A stretch of DNA of 64,000 nucleotides from Asparagopsis taxiformis (taxonomy: Eukaryota; Rhodophyta; Florideophyceae; Bonnemaisoniales; Bonnemaisoniaceae): NCBI GenBank assembly GCA_030407315.1, contig JALQPE010002285.1, positions 1-64,000 of the forward strand, given 5' to 3'. Positions 29,956 through 41,189 of the stretch are shown here, in pieces. The translations under genes were made by a program, and so were the position numbers. Position 1 is the stretch's first letter; each line of letters begins with the position of its first letter. The notes beneath the pieces are model-generated. The model ran no database searches. It had not been told where the DNA came from and was given only the letters and a program-made list of their open reading frames with translations.

Positions 29956-29969
29956 CTGGGCCCATAACC
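29956..29969 (-). promoter_or_regulatory. Primer binding site of copia B
   Basis: Same GGTTATGGGCCCAG as in copias A and C, directly after the 5' LTR. It is complementary to the anticodon arm of initiator tRNA-Met. Confidence 0.85.
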
Positions 29970-30435
29970 TCTTAGAGGTGGTTGATTTTACTGAGATGAG
30001 AGAGGGAAAGTAGTTGAAGTGTTGGATGACTAAATTCTCTAGCTGCTGGTCTGTGATAGTCCCTTTTATAGGGAACTCGGTGCGTGGGATTTCTTCCTCA
30101 ACGGCTCTCTGCCTGTTCTCAGATCAGATCTGCAGCGGCGGCGGCGGTGAGCGATTAGATCAAGTTTCCAGAAATATATTCCAGAATTTCTGAAAACCAC
30201 ACGTGGAAATGGTGCAAATGCAAAAGTTGCAAAATATGATTTCACACAACGGGCCTCGAACTCACGACGCTTCGCACCTCAGACTGCGTTCTTGACCACT
30301 AGACCACACCAGCCGATTTGCTCCTGGCTCTTTCCGATGAGGCACAGTATATGAATCCACAATCATTCCAGAAAACTGTCCAACTGGTCCACTATCACCA
30401 ACCAACTAAACAATCATGTGATCGAATCTACAACA
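29970..30435 (-). repeat. 5' LTR of copia B (466 bp)
   Basis: About four substitutions from the 3' LTR. It carries the same tRNA-Glu/Gln-like segment at 30251-30314. Confidence 0.9.
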
Positions 30436-30547
30436 GAAAGTGTCGAGTAGGAGACGTCAGTCTGGTAGCGAGGTGTGGTATGTACAGGACGTGGGTGGTG
30501 GCAAAGGAAAGAATACGCACCATCCACCACTAAATTATGAAAAATAA
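30436..30547 (+). pseudogene. Gene E, 3' part beyond copia B
   Basis: Continues the gene E reading frame (SKVSSRRRQSGSEVW...) to TAA at 30545-30547 when joined directly to 24471. The join needs no base removed, which fits an insertion without target duplication. The piece is short, so an open frame could be chance. Confidence 0.35.
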
Positions 30548-30711
30548 CCGTTACGTAGCACTGGGAAGCATTATTATTATGTAGAGTAGAACAGGATGGA
30601 TGCATCCACTGGAATGATATTTGCTACAACACTGCGGTACTAAGCGTGACATCCTTCTTTCAAAGCACTTCTCCACTTCTCCTTTTAGCAAACTCCAATT
30701 GCAAGTTCAAC

Positions 30712-30777
30712 ATGAATCCCGAAACCTCCGTAAGCATCGCCGCATTTTCCGAAATAACGCGTGAGGGCTTTTCGAAC
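30712..30777 (+). pseudogene. Gene A', first 22 codons, cut off by copia C
   Basis: ATG 30712 (MNPETSVSIAAF) reads to the CGAAC target site at 30773-30777. The rest resumes in frame at 37168 after copia C and its second CGAAC. Bases 30548-30711 upstream are presumably the gene A' promoter; no motif is certain. Confidence 0.7.
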
Positions 30778-31265
30778 TGTTGACTCACTGAGAATGGGCC
30801 TGGTAGGCCTAATTCCGTGAGAAAACTTTGACCCTCGATTTCTCTATGAAGGAGTGGTCTGAGCGCTCTGAAACCTATCTCATCGTATTCAGCGTGCCCG
30901 AATTAGTCGGGTAGCAACTTCTCCGGGGCTCCTACGACACTCCATTACGGAGTAACTGGCCTCTGAAGTTTCAATTTGTTTGTCATACTTTCAATTAGTA
31001 ATTAGAAATGCCAAGATGGGTTGCCATCATGGCACAGGGAAAATGTTATGATAAGTTTACACGTGTGGATGATATGATAGAGAAGCCCACGTGTACCAGA
31101 TTGGCAGCGGGTGCTTGCTAGGACAGACTGTCAGTGACAGTCTGTCTGGAGCAGCCTTGAACAGGCTGTACTTAGCACCGCCGGCGCACCTCGGCGAGAA
31201 TACAAATTATGTAGTGAGCTCGCAGATTCAATAAACGCTCGGTAAGCGACCAAACTTTATCAACA
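30778..31265 (+). repeat. 5' LTR of copia C (488 bp)
   Basis: TG...CA ends. It contains the palindrome GACAGACTGTC/GACAGTCTGTC shared with the copia A LTR. Confidence 0.95.
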
Positions 31266-31279
31266 GGTTATGGGCCCAG
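31266..31279 (+). promoter_or_regulatory. Primer binding site of copia C
   Basis: GGTTATGGGCCCAG directly after the 5' LTR, matching the anticodon arm of initiator tRNA-Met. Confidence 0.85.
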
Positions 31280-31633
31280 TGCGCTCGGTCGGGTCGTTTC
31301 TTATTCTCTAGCGCTGCGGTGAGTGTCTCTTTCGCGTCGGCGTGTGTCTTACCTTTCTCGCCTTGTTTCTTCTCGTTTTGTCTTCTTTCCTGCGCGTCCT
31401 CCTGCTCCCGTTCTGCGCCTCCGTGCGCTTTCGCTCGCCTGCGCGTCGCGTTCGTCGCGCTCGCCACCCGGCGTCCGTCTCGCCTCCCCTCGGCGTACCA
31501 TCGTGTCATCTGACTGTCACAGTGACAACATCTACTGCCATCGTGACACAAAATTTCTGTCATCAAGTGACATCTCTTGGAACACATCGGATCTCTCGCT
31601 GGAGCTATCTCGCGCCAAATACAAAAATTTCTT

Positions 31634-31713
31634 CCCGCTCTCGCTGGGACTCGAACGCACGACCGCGAGATTCCGCGCTGCACAGCACGGCTTAACCGCT
31701 GAGCTACTGGCCC
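31634..31713 (-). other. tRNA-like segment in copia C leader (antisense to element)
   Basis: On the minus strand it has an A-box-like TAGCTCAGCGGTTAAGC and a B-box-like GTTCGAGTCCC at tRNA spacing. Acceptor and T stems do not pair well, so it is tRNA-derived at best. Confidence 0.5.
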
Positions 31714-31884
31714 ACTTAAGGCCAACATACTGGAATCGACTGCTCCTAATAAAAGACTTGTCTATACCTTTCTCAACTCGGTTCTGCTCTTGTAAGTCAG
31801 CAACCTTGTCCTGATCGGTATAGCATTAATAAGTCACACAATAATAAACTTCTGCATTGGTTAACCTACTCATTCATCTTCAAA

Positions 31885-32401
31885 AGTAAGTTATACCTTT
31901 CATCTTTCGGTCAATTTCAAGGTTTAGACCTTAGTACTGATCGGTATAACTGCTAACCTCTTCTCTCTCTCTATCTCCATAGTGTCTAGTAGTGACGAGG
32001 ATCGCATCGAGCCGAATAACGAGCAGCCAGCTCCGAGGCTTCGACGCGACGGTGAGTCTCTTCGCGACCGTGTTTTCCGAAAGGCGTATAGCATCGCCGA
32101 AAGAAGGGACAATAAGAAGAAATACGCCGCTCACAAGGCTGCAAACCGTTCCAAGTGCTCTCACTGGAACATATATCTCAATTCCGCTGAGTCCAGAGCT
32201 GCTCATCTCAACGGATCCAGACACAAGAAAACCATCGAGCGCCTCAAGGAGGGTCCTCTAAAAGTTTGCAGGCCCTGTGGTGTCATCGTCCGGACTCAGA
32301 GTGAGTTCGACAACCATCTTCGCGGCAACCGCCATCGCAGTATTGCGAAGGCCCTGGAAATCACCAAAGCTTCCAAAGCTTCTTCTTCCTCCGATAAGTA
32401 G
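31885..32401 (+). CDS. Copia C extra gene: U1-type zinc finger protein, split start codon
   Basis: The same 139-residue protein and the same 97-nt intron as in copia A. Exon 1 ends with A at 31885 before GTAAGT. The acceptor TCTCCATAG is followed by TG at 31983, so the ATG again exists only after splicing, and a CTAAC branch-like site lies upstream. The second finger (CRPC...HLRGNRH) is complete. The first reads CSHW where copia A has CHHC, so one zinc-binding Cys is lost and that finger is probably dead. The protein is otherwise close to that of copia A, and it ends about 185 bases before the gag ATG. Confidence 0.7.
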
Positions 32402-32586
32402 TTTCTCTCTCTCCTCTAGACACTAGAAATCTAGCTGATTTCGTATCGTTAAACCTTGCTTTCTTGTTCTCCATCCACTTCGCTCTTAGCTAGACAGTCT
32501 CTATCCTATAGATCCCAGCTTGGTCCTCGACGACTATCGGTTGTCCACTTGGGAAGGGTCGAACAGATAAGACTTACTGCAGAGCC

Positions 32587-35500
32587 ATGGAGAGTAATAC
32601 TTCCGGCATCCGCATCGAGAAGCTGGATTATTCAAACTTCCACTCATGGAAGCAGAAGATGGAACTCATCCTTGGCCACCGCGAGGTGGACGACATGATC
32701 AATTGATCCTAATCTTCGCCCTAGACGTCCGACAGACCAAGAAGAGCTCTTAAAATGGCTCCGCAAAGACAAGTCAGCTCGAATGGCCATCGGAATTACC
32801 TTGTCGGATGAAATGCTCAAAAATGTTGCACACACCACGACTGCCTTAGAAATGTGGAAAGAGATCTGCAACGTGCATCAAAGGCACACTCTCCTACACA
32901 AACTCGCTGCAAGGCGCGACTTTTACACAGCGACTATGAAGCCAGGTGAACAGATGCTCGTATACATCAACCGTGTTCGACAAATGGCAACGGTACTATC
33001 AGCAATGGGCGTCGACATTGATGATAAAGAAATGGCTATGGCTGTTCTCAATGGCCTCCCATCTTCCTTCCAGACGCTGATAACCGCTCTTGATGCAATT
33101 GGAGATGAAGATCCTACCTTCACATTCGACAAAGTTCGCAGTCTCCTCCTTCAGGAAGAACGCAGGGCAGCTATTTTAAAACCGGGAAGTTCCTCAACAG
33201 ACACAGCCGCTCTACTTTCCAAGTCTGGAAAACAGTTTGGGAACAACCGGAAGAAGTGTACCCATTGCGGTCGAACAAATCACACCGAGCCATATTGCTG
33301 GCAGAAGTATGGAAGACCATCTCGCTCCCGCTCGAATAATAAACCACGCAGTTCTCCGAACTTGTCTCTGGCGCAGGGGAATATTGGCTCTATGGCAGCC
33401 GTAGCCACTGAGACTGAACCGAGCAATGATGAAGAAAAGGAGTACGTCTGCCTTTTGTCAGCCTGCTCGGATTCAGCTAAGTCGGTACAAATCACATCTA
33501 CATGGTACATCGACTCCGCTGCTACCTCACACATGACCTTCGATCGCTCAATGTTTGTCTCGTACCGTTCCGTGACTCCGTTCCAAGTGATTCTCGGAGA
33601 CAAATCCACTTCTGTAGCAGTAGGATGTGGCGATGTCAAACTGTCACTCCTTGTCAATGGGAAGGCAAGAATCTGCATACTCCAGGACGTTCTCCACGTC
33701 CCCTCCTTCGTATTCTCACTCATATCCGTTAGTACTCTCACGGCTCGAGGAATTGGAGTTCAGTTCACGAACAATGCAGTCCTCTTAACCCAAAACGGGG
33801 AATCAATAGCTGCTGGCCATAGACGCCACGGGCTCTATGCAATTGGCCTCTACATGCCCTCCAGAAATAAACAACAGCCCTTTGAGTTAGCTTGCATCGC
33901 GTCACTGCAGCTGTGGCATGAGCGACTTGGGCATGTTCACAAAAACGGAATCTCTCGTATGGCAAAGACATCAGCGGTCAAAGGACTCCGAATCAAACCT
34001 GAGCAGTCCCCACCTGAAAATCTATGTGAAGGGTGTGTTACTGGTAAAATGTCTCGTGCTGCTATCCCAAAATTCTCCGAGGCAAGAGCCTCTGAGCTTC
34101 TCCAACTGATCCACACAGATCTGGCAGGGCCAATGGAAATACGTTCGAAAGGGGGAGCTCGATACTTCGTGACCTTCATCGATGATAAGTCTCGCTGGCT
34201 AACTTTGTATCCGCTCCACCGTAAGTCGGATTGTTTCGATGCATTCCAACGATTTCTGCGCCTCACTGAAACTCAAACAGGATGCAAACTTCGTCAACTA
34301 CGCTCAGACGGAGGGGGAGAGTACTTCTCAAACGAATTCAGCTCTTTCCTTGAAGACAAGGGTATCCAACGTCAAACTACCTGTGCCTACCTACACTCCC
34401 CAACAAAACGGAGTTGCGGAACGCATGAATCGCACCCTTAAGGAACATATGCGGGCCATGCTTCTCCACAATTCCACTCCATTGGAGTTCTGGGCGGAAG
34501 CACTTTCTTGTGCTGCCTACATTCGAAATCGTCTCACCAGCCGTGCTCTCCCCGCTGGAACCACTCCGTATGAGCTATGGTATGGGCGGAAGCCAAACAT
34601 TGCACACCTGCGAACATTTGGAAGCATTTGTTGGTACAAACTCCCGAACACACATCTCCAAGCGCTCGATTCTCGTGCTGTTCAGGCTATCATGCTAGGG
34701 TATGCAACATCACAGAAGGCATATAAACTGTGGGATCTAACGAATGAGAAAATAGTTGTCTCTCGCGATGTCGTTTTCGAGGAGACGAGGTCGAGGAAAC
34801 TACCGTCACATCTAGACATTAGTGGAGCTGATGTCAGTCTAGAAGATACCTCACAAGACCCAATGAGGGAAAAACCTTATGGAGGAACTCCCAGAAATGA
34901 ATCTTCTTCCTCCCATTCAGGTTCAGATTCGGACCATATTTCACCTCAATCACCTCCGCCAACGCCATCCTACAGTCAAGATGCCTCGTTACTCAATGCT
35001 CCCCGTAAATCGCCTCGCACCCGCAAACCTCCGAGTGAGTGGTGGAAAACCACTGCACTCGTCACTACCGCGCCCGATCCTACTCCAGAACACCTCCTCA
35101 CCTTCACTGAGGTGACCAAGGGGGAGGAGAAAGACCTTTGGATCGGTGCCATTCAGTCTGAAATGAATTCCCTTTATACAAACCGCACCTGGATTTTGGT
35201 CCCTCGCAGTGAAGCTGTCAACCTACTTTCATCCAAATGGGTGTTCAAACGCAAAGATGTTGTCAGTGAAACTGGTGAGCACTCGGTCAAACATAAAGCT
35301 CGCCTGGTAACTCGGGGATTCCAACAGAAGTACGGTGTTGACTATGCTGAAACATATGCACCGGTTGTCAAGTTCTGCACTATTCGCATGTTCTTCGCTC
35401 TGACTGTCCATCACGACCTCCATTGCGACCAAATGGACGTCAAGACAGCTTTCCTCTACGGAGACCTCGAACAAGACATATACATGGAACAACCGGAGGG

Positions 35501-36680
35501 TTTTGTCGACCCGAAGTATCCTAATCATGTTTGCAAACTGCAGAAAGCTTTGTATGGACTGAAACAGGCTCCGAGGCAATGGCACGCAAAGATCGACGAG
35601 TTTCTCATTTCAGAACTAGAATTCCAGAGTTCTCCGTACGACCCATGTTTCTACGTGAGGTACCGTAAAGATTCGATGATAGTCATTGCCCTCTACGTTG
35701 ATGACCTCCTTATCGCTTCAAGCAGCAGAGACATGTTGAACGAGCTGAAGGCTGAGTTCAGTAGACGCTTCGAAATGAAAGATTGTGGGAAAGCTAGAGT
35801 GTGCCTCGGGCTGGAAATCGTAAGGGACTCACCTAGAGGACTACTTCATTTGAATCAAACTCGGTACGCTGAAAATGTATTGGAACGATTCGGCATGGAG
35901 AACTCAAGCCCTGCTGCAACCCCTATGCAGGCTCAGATTTCCATCAGTGATACTGAAACAGAGGCTATCGACTCTACATTATACCGCAAAGCCATTGGAA
36001 GCTTGATGTATCTCGCAGTGGGAACTCGCCCCGACATCGCATTTGCTGTTGGAAGACTTGCCCAATTCGTGGAGACTCCAACCAAATCTCTCTGGGTTGC
36101 TGTCAAGCGTGTTCTAAGATACATTTCTGGTACTCGAAGCCTTGGTGTGCTGTACAGGGCATCGAAGCCTCTGTCACCTGTCGGATATAGTGACTCAGAT
36201 TGGGGTGGTTGTACGATCAATCGCAAATCCACCAGCGGATACGTGTTCATGATGGCTGGAGCAGCGGTGAGCTGGAAATCTCACAAACAGAGTTGTGTAG
36301 CGCAATCCTCCTCCGAAGCTGAATATATGGCTCTCAGCGCTGCAGTGAAGGAAGCTATTTGGTTGAGTAATATTGTTGGGTTTGGCTGTGGAAGCAGCTC
36401 GGCGGATCCGATCCTAATCAATGTCGACAACCAAGGTTCCATCAAGATAGCTAGGAACGATGCCTCAGGAACTCGTACCAAACACATCGACATTCGGTAT
36501 CACTTCGTCCGAGACAGCTTACTCAAGACGTTGTTCGGCATTGACTACTGTCCCACATCAGATATGGCGGCAGATCTGTTAACCAAGCTCCTGCAACGAG
36601 TTCAATTTATCAAGCTCCGGGAGATGATCGGCGTGTCAGATATTTCATCCATCGAGCAGGTCAAAGAGGGGGAGTGTTGA
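32587..36680 (+). pseudogene. Copia C gag-pol with two +4 frameshifts
   Basis: ATG 32587 opens the same gag as copia A but meets TGA at 32704, after four extra bases (AATT) near 32701. The frame then runs open from 32783 or earlier through the CCHC knuckle, protease (YIDSAATSH) and first half of integrase, until a CTAC duplication near 34387-34394. The last frame (to 36680) holds the rest of integrase, reverse transcriptase (MDVKTAFLYGDL, YVDDLLIASS) and RNase H. The final Cys codon and stop again lie in the 3' LTR, and the polypurine tract is at 36663-36674. Confidence 0.9.
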
Positions 36681-37162
36681 CTCACTGAGAACGGGCCTGG
36701 TAGGCCTAATTCCGTGAGAAAACTTTGACCCTCGATTTCTCTATGAAGGAGTGGTCTGAGCGCTCTGAAACCTATCTCATCGTATTCAGCGTGCCCGAAT
36801 TAGTCGGGTAGCAACTTCTCCGGGGCTCCTACGACACTCCATTACGGAGTAACTGGCCTCTGAAGTTTCAATTTGTTTGTCATACTTTCAATTAGTAATT
36901 AGAAATGCCAAGATGGGTTGCCATCATGGCACAGGGAAAATGTTATGATAAGTTTACACGTGTGGATGATATGATAGAGAAGCCCACGTGTACCAGATTG
37001 GCAGCGGGTGCTTGCTAGGACAGACTGTCAGTGACAGTCTGTCTGGAGCAGCCTTGAACAGGCTGTACTTAGCACCGCCGGCGCACCTCGGCGAGAATAC
37101 AAATTATGTAGTGAGCTCGCAGATTCAATAAACGCTCGGTAAGCGACCAAACTTTATCAACA
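36675..37162 (+). repeat. 3' LTR of copia C (488 bp)
   Basis: One substitution seen relative to the 5' LTR. It is followed by the CGAAC duplication. Confidence 0.95.
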
Positions 37163-37167
37163 CGAAC

Positions 37168-38505
37168 ATCACTGCAGAGCTGAAAGCCCTGAGTGATAAA
37201 ATGGATGCCGTCGAGAAGAGCACCATTCAATTACGCGAGACTCTCGGAAATGTCGCCAAGACTGTCTCCATGCTAAACACCGATATGCAGGAGGTCAAGG
37301 GCATCGTCGATGGGCTTCTGAGCCAGGGACAAGGACATCCGAAGAAGATCGCCTCTGAGAAGGACAGGGAACGTCTCCGCATTGCGCAGGATGCGGAGAA
37401 ATCGTTCACGTTCGAAATGGTGTGTGCTGTGCTGTGTGCTGTTGTTCCAACGTACACGAAGGCAATGGTGGATAAGAGGGATAGGCATTTCAACGGATGC
37501 GAGCTAATCAATACGCTGATGTTCGCCAGGCAGAGCAATGAGCGAAAGGATGTGTTCAATAGGACGCTTGCCGGCCGGAACCACATTGAATTGCGCTGCC
37601 AAGTTGTGACCTCTTCAATCAAGAATACGTGTCAAAACAATTCTTTCAGAGAGGGAGGAGACCGTTCCAGCTCCAATGGAACGTCGGAAGGTATCGAACG
37701 GTGGAGGGCGCGGGGGTATGTGACTACCGGGACCATTGAGGAGACAATTCGCGGAACGGACTCTGCTCGCATGGATGGAATGCATGGGACGTCCGAGGCA
37801 AGTGATGGGGCCGCTCGAAAGCAGAAGCGAAGAAAGGTTGGTGACAATGGGCCGTTGCACAGAAAGGAGGTAGGCATCACTGTGACGAAATCGGCACTCA
37901 CGGCAGTGACCGGGTTTATGAACAAGTCCAGAGATCATGTGCGAAACCGGTTCATCCGAGATCTTGGATTCGTTCTATACAGTGGGTTTCAAGGTTCAGT
38001 CCGCATGGAGCATCATTTGCACGACGGTGGGCTGGACATTGAGTCAGTTCCAAGTCTGTACTCGGCGCAGAGGAAAATGAATGCAGCGGAGCGCGCAGCA
38101 ATGGATGACAAGAATATGAAGATTCTTCGCGACTTCATTGCTGTGCGAAAAGAAATGGTATTCAAAGTCGAGTACGAAGTTCAAATAATTGGAGAACCGG
38201 ACAAGAGGTTTGTGACTAGGAGGATCAATTTAGTAGAGGTTGCACTGAACTTTGCAGTCGCCTACACGCAATGTTCTGATAGGAACATGTTCCTGCGACG
38301 TTCAGAATACTCCTTGCAATTCATCTACATACTTGCATACGGGTTCCGAACGATTTTGAAATTTCAAAGTGGAGCAGAGGTGGGAGGAGCGCAAATCCGG
38401 GAAATCAATGAAGCAGTGAAACTGCTTCTTCCCGGGGAGCGGGTGAGTAGTCGTTTTATGAATGAGGAGGTTTTGACTATATCGCGTGATAGATATGAGA
38501 ACTGA
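37168..38505 (+). pseudogene. Gene A', remainder, separated from its start by copia C
   Basis: Joined to 30712-30777 the frame would encode about 467 residues. On its own it opens at ATG 37201 for 434 codons and might still be translated. The N-terminus is a predicted coiled coil (ELKALSDKMDAVEKS onward). The C-terminal half has a basic stretch (RKQKRRKVG) that could be a nuclear signal, and a segment around RNRFIRDLGF that faintly resembles RDRLFGSLGY in gene A. It converges on gene D, just as gene A converges on gene B. I recognise no known domain. It may be a distant relative of the element X accessory gene, at low certainty. Confidence 0.6.
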
Positions 38506-38902
38506 ATGTAGACGATGGAGGGGACTCAGTGCTGGAGGAGAGCTTCAGGTCTATGGAAGAGGACGGAGGAGATGAAGAATATGTGAAGGTATTTGTCGAT
38601 GATGAAATCGAGAATGAAGGGGAGTAGTATCGGATGAAACCGGTTTCGGTATAGTAGACGAAGAATGAAGAAATAAAATTTCTGTTGAGTTGAATTTTGT
38701 AATAGATGGAAGTAGATAGATACGAGACATCAGGAAACCAGTCAGACGATAGTGTCAAGTCGAAGGAATAGCGCAGAGACAGGTAGTGGAATAGTCGAAG
38801 TAGGAAGGGGCGAGGGTATCCGTCTTTACTAGAAATTGATGGCCACAGGAGCTCTAGAATGAAATACCCAGGAACAGGATAACTACGGATAGATGTACTT
38901 TA

Positions 38903-40420
38903 TTATTTTTGCTCAGGACTGCAGTTGGCAGGTGGAGGAGAGCGAGGATGGGTATTGTCTGAATCCGCATTGGAGCCAAGACGAGAGATAGCCTCATAGC
39001 CAATGTCTTCAAGCTCCTGGCATGTAGTAGTACCACTGAAAATACAGCAAGGTAAGCGTAGATGTAGTGTACCAAACGTCTCTGCGGTTGATAGAGGCTG
39101 GAAAGTGCTGTAACAAGCTCGGCGCTGAATACGTCTCCACAGTAACGAAAACGTTGCTCCATAGGTAACAGTAGCCTTATCACGTAGGTGGAAAGAGTCC
39201 ACGATGCTAGACTGTGATAGTTGGCTAAGACATAGGGGATGTAAAAATGTATTGTTGACGTGGTCAAACTCGTAGGAGTCTCTGCAAAGAACTGTCATAC
39301 GTTGGTCTGGGCTGGACAGGACGTAAGCAGATGAGCCGACGAGAAATGCGGAAGAAGGAGCATCATGAGAGCAATCAACGTCGACTAGATTTCCTAAAAT
39401 TCGGACAATCGATGAGCTGCCTCCATCGCGTTCCGCCCTGCTCTTCACCAATATTTTCTGGAACCCGTGTTGCGAGGTACCTATGGAGTCACATAGTGCC
39501 TGAAAGGTGGGGAAAATGATGGAAAGATCCGACTCATTTCCAGAGGGAAAGGTGATGTCCTCAAAGGACGGCTGGAAGAGAACGTCACGATTCTCTTTCG
39601 CCTTGCATTGAATGGCAATAGTGCGGAATTGAGCAAGGGAGCAGTCGGCCTGTACTCTGATTTCTTCTTGCGATGTTTGTCGCATTCCCCTGGAGTGCTC
39701 GGATTTCGTCATCCGGAGGGAGAGGGGCTTGTCTGTGTACACACCAAGCTTCTGAAACAGAATGCTACATACAGTCAGAGCAGAGGAGGTCATGGAACTG
39801 TTGGAATCGAATGGAGGGGGTAGAGGATGTTTGGCAGCTGACTCCAGCTTTTCCAATCTTGCCAGCATTTCTGCTACGGTCTTCTTCATTTGATCCGCAG
39901 TGCAATCTTGAAGGATGCCGCGGTGGCGGTGGCGAGTGTGGTCAATGCCGTAGTCCGGGTCTCTCTCTGCTGGGGATGGAGGTGAGTCCATACTGCGAAG
40001 CTCACCACTTCGCCACGGGAGAACCCTTCCGGAATCCTTGTCGACGAGCTCGTTACGATCTGAAATCTTGACTTGAGAAAGGGTAGAGTCGAAACCATAT
40101 TCAGCTTTGTATTCGAGCAATGCATGGAGGAATGGGTCTGTTTCAGTCTTGACCTGAGTAATTTCCTTGACGATTGCAGACCACCACACAATTTTTCGTT
40201 TCCTCCCAAACGGCCGAAGTTCCCATTGAACTTCTATAACGTCGTTTCGTCTGTGTTTTCGGAAGTGGACGCGGACGTCCAGTCTCTCTAGTACGGGTCC
40301 TAGTCGGCCCCGAGATTTACTAGAACAAATGAACGTCCGCGTCCAAAAAAAAATAAAAATTTTTTGGATGCGGACGTCCACTTTCTCTAGTACATATGGC
40401 GGAATACTAGGGCCCGACAT
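38903..40420 (-). CDS. Gene D, unrecognised protein downstream of the splice array
   Basis: Open for 505 codons from an ATG inside the 43-bp repeats (40420). The first ~58 codons are repeat-type sequence shared with copy 1 (8464-8640), so the true start may be later or supplied by splicing from the micro-exon array at 42160-41190, which reads into it. Unique sequence begins near 40251 with VQWELRPFGRKRKIVWWSAIV, which looks like a small beta-rich reader fold, followed by a short coiled-coil stretch (MKKTVAEMLARLEKLESA). No confident family assignment. In copy 1 its place is taken by gene C. Confidence 0.5.
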   Translation of the reverse strand: MSGPSIPPYVLEKVDVRIQKIFIFFWTRTFICSSKSRGRLGPVLERLDVRVHFRKHRRNDVIEVQWELRPFGRKRKIVWWSAIVKEITQVKTETDPFLHALLEYKAEYGFDSTLSQVKISDRNELVDKDSGRVLPWRSGELRSMDSPPSPAERDPDYGIDHTRHRHRGILQDCTADQMKKTVAEMLARLEKLESAAKHPLPPPFDSNSSMTSSALTVCSILFQKLGVYTDKPLSLRMTKSEHSRGMRQTSQEEIRVQADCSLAQFRTIAIQCKAKENRDVLFQPSFEDITFPSGNESDLSIIFPTFQALCDSIGTSQHGFQKILVKSRAERDGGSSSIVRILGNLVDVDCSHDAPSSAFLVGSSAYVLSSPDQRMTVLCRDSYEFDHVNNTFLHPLCLSQLSQSSIVDSFHLRDKATVTYGATFSLLWRRIQRRACYSTFQPLSTAETFGTLHLRLPCCIFSGTTTCQELEDIGYEAISRLGSNADSDNTHPRSPPPANCSPEQK

Positions 40421-40640
40421 CCACTTTCTCTAGTACATATGGCGGAATACTAGGGCCCGACATCCACTTTCTCTAGTACATATGGCGGAATACTAGGACC
40501 CGACATCCACTTTCTCTAGTACATATGGCGGAATACTAGGACCCGACATCCACTTTCTCTAGTACATATGGCGGAATACTAGGACCCGACATCCACTTTC
40601 TCTAGTACATATGGCGGAATACTAGGACCCGACATCCAGT
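40385..40640 (-). repeat. 43-bp tandem repeats, six units (copy 2)
   Basis: Same unit as 8202-8502 in opposite orientation. All six units carry the CATATG variant, whereas the first three units of copy 1 carry AACGT variants. A decayed block of the 24-bp repeat lies beside it at about 40775-40870. Confidence 0.9.
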
Positions 40641-41189
40641 ATACAATATATCAGCGAAAACCGGGAGGGAAGAAATTACAGCGGATGGTAAATTCAGGGC
40701 CCATATCGGACCGTATTTTATTCTCTCATTTAGGAAACTGCTCGTATACAATACGTCTCTCTAGAATAGGGAATACATATCTGGTCAGAATAGGAAATAA
40801 ATACCCGGTTAGAATAGGAAATAAATACCCGGTTAGAATAGGAAATACGTATCCAGCCAGAATACAAAATACCTGTCAGCATATCGTCGATCACCCATCT
40901 CCCTCACTATCGCGTTCTCCCTACCATCCGAACGCCATGCACCACCATCCGCACATACTGCAAGAACCCTCACGACCTAGATTACAAAAATACGCTCCTT
41001 CCCAATACCATCCCCGCTTTCCTCGACACCACCCCAGCCCATTAAATCATCAAGACATCAAACACGAACATCATGACCATGATGGTCAGCAAAATCTTAC
41101 ACCACTTGAAACGCACTCTCACTTCTATCGTATGCCCCAAAATATACACATACCAGAAACACCTCACAGCTTCATTCCCCATCTTCCTA

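Larger units (their letters stand above)
24472..30435 (-). mobile_element. Copia B: Ty1/copia retrotransposon with one frameshift
   Basis: LTRs of 466 bp at 24472-24937 and 29970-30435 differ at about four positions that I can see, making this the oldest of the three copias. It has the same plan as copias A and C, but its LTR belongs to a different family. The LTR starts TG and ends GA rather than CA, judged from the primer site. The flanking five bases (GATTC and GAAAG) do not match, so no target duplication is recognisable. It interrupts gene E. Confidence 0.9.
30778..37162 (+). mobile_element. Copia C: Ty1/copia retrotransposon, defective
   Basis: Two 488-bp LTRs (30778-31265 and 36675-37162) with one difference seen, flanked by a 5-bp duplication CGAAC (30773-30777 and 37163-37167). 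It has the same plan and LTR family as copia A. Gag-pol carries two 4-base insertions and the zinc-finger gene has lost a metal ligand. Nearly identical LTRs beside a broken gag-pol suggest that it either decayed very recently or moved with proteins supplied by a relative such as copia A. It disrupts gene A'. Confidence 0.95.
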
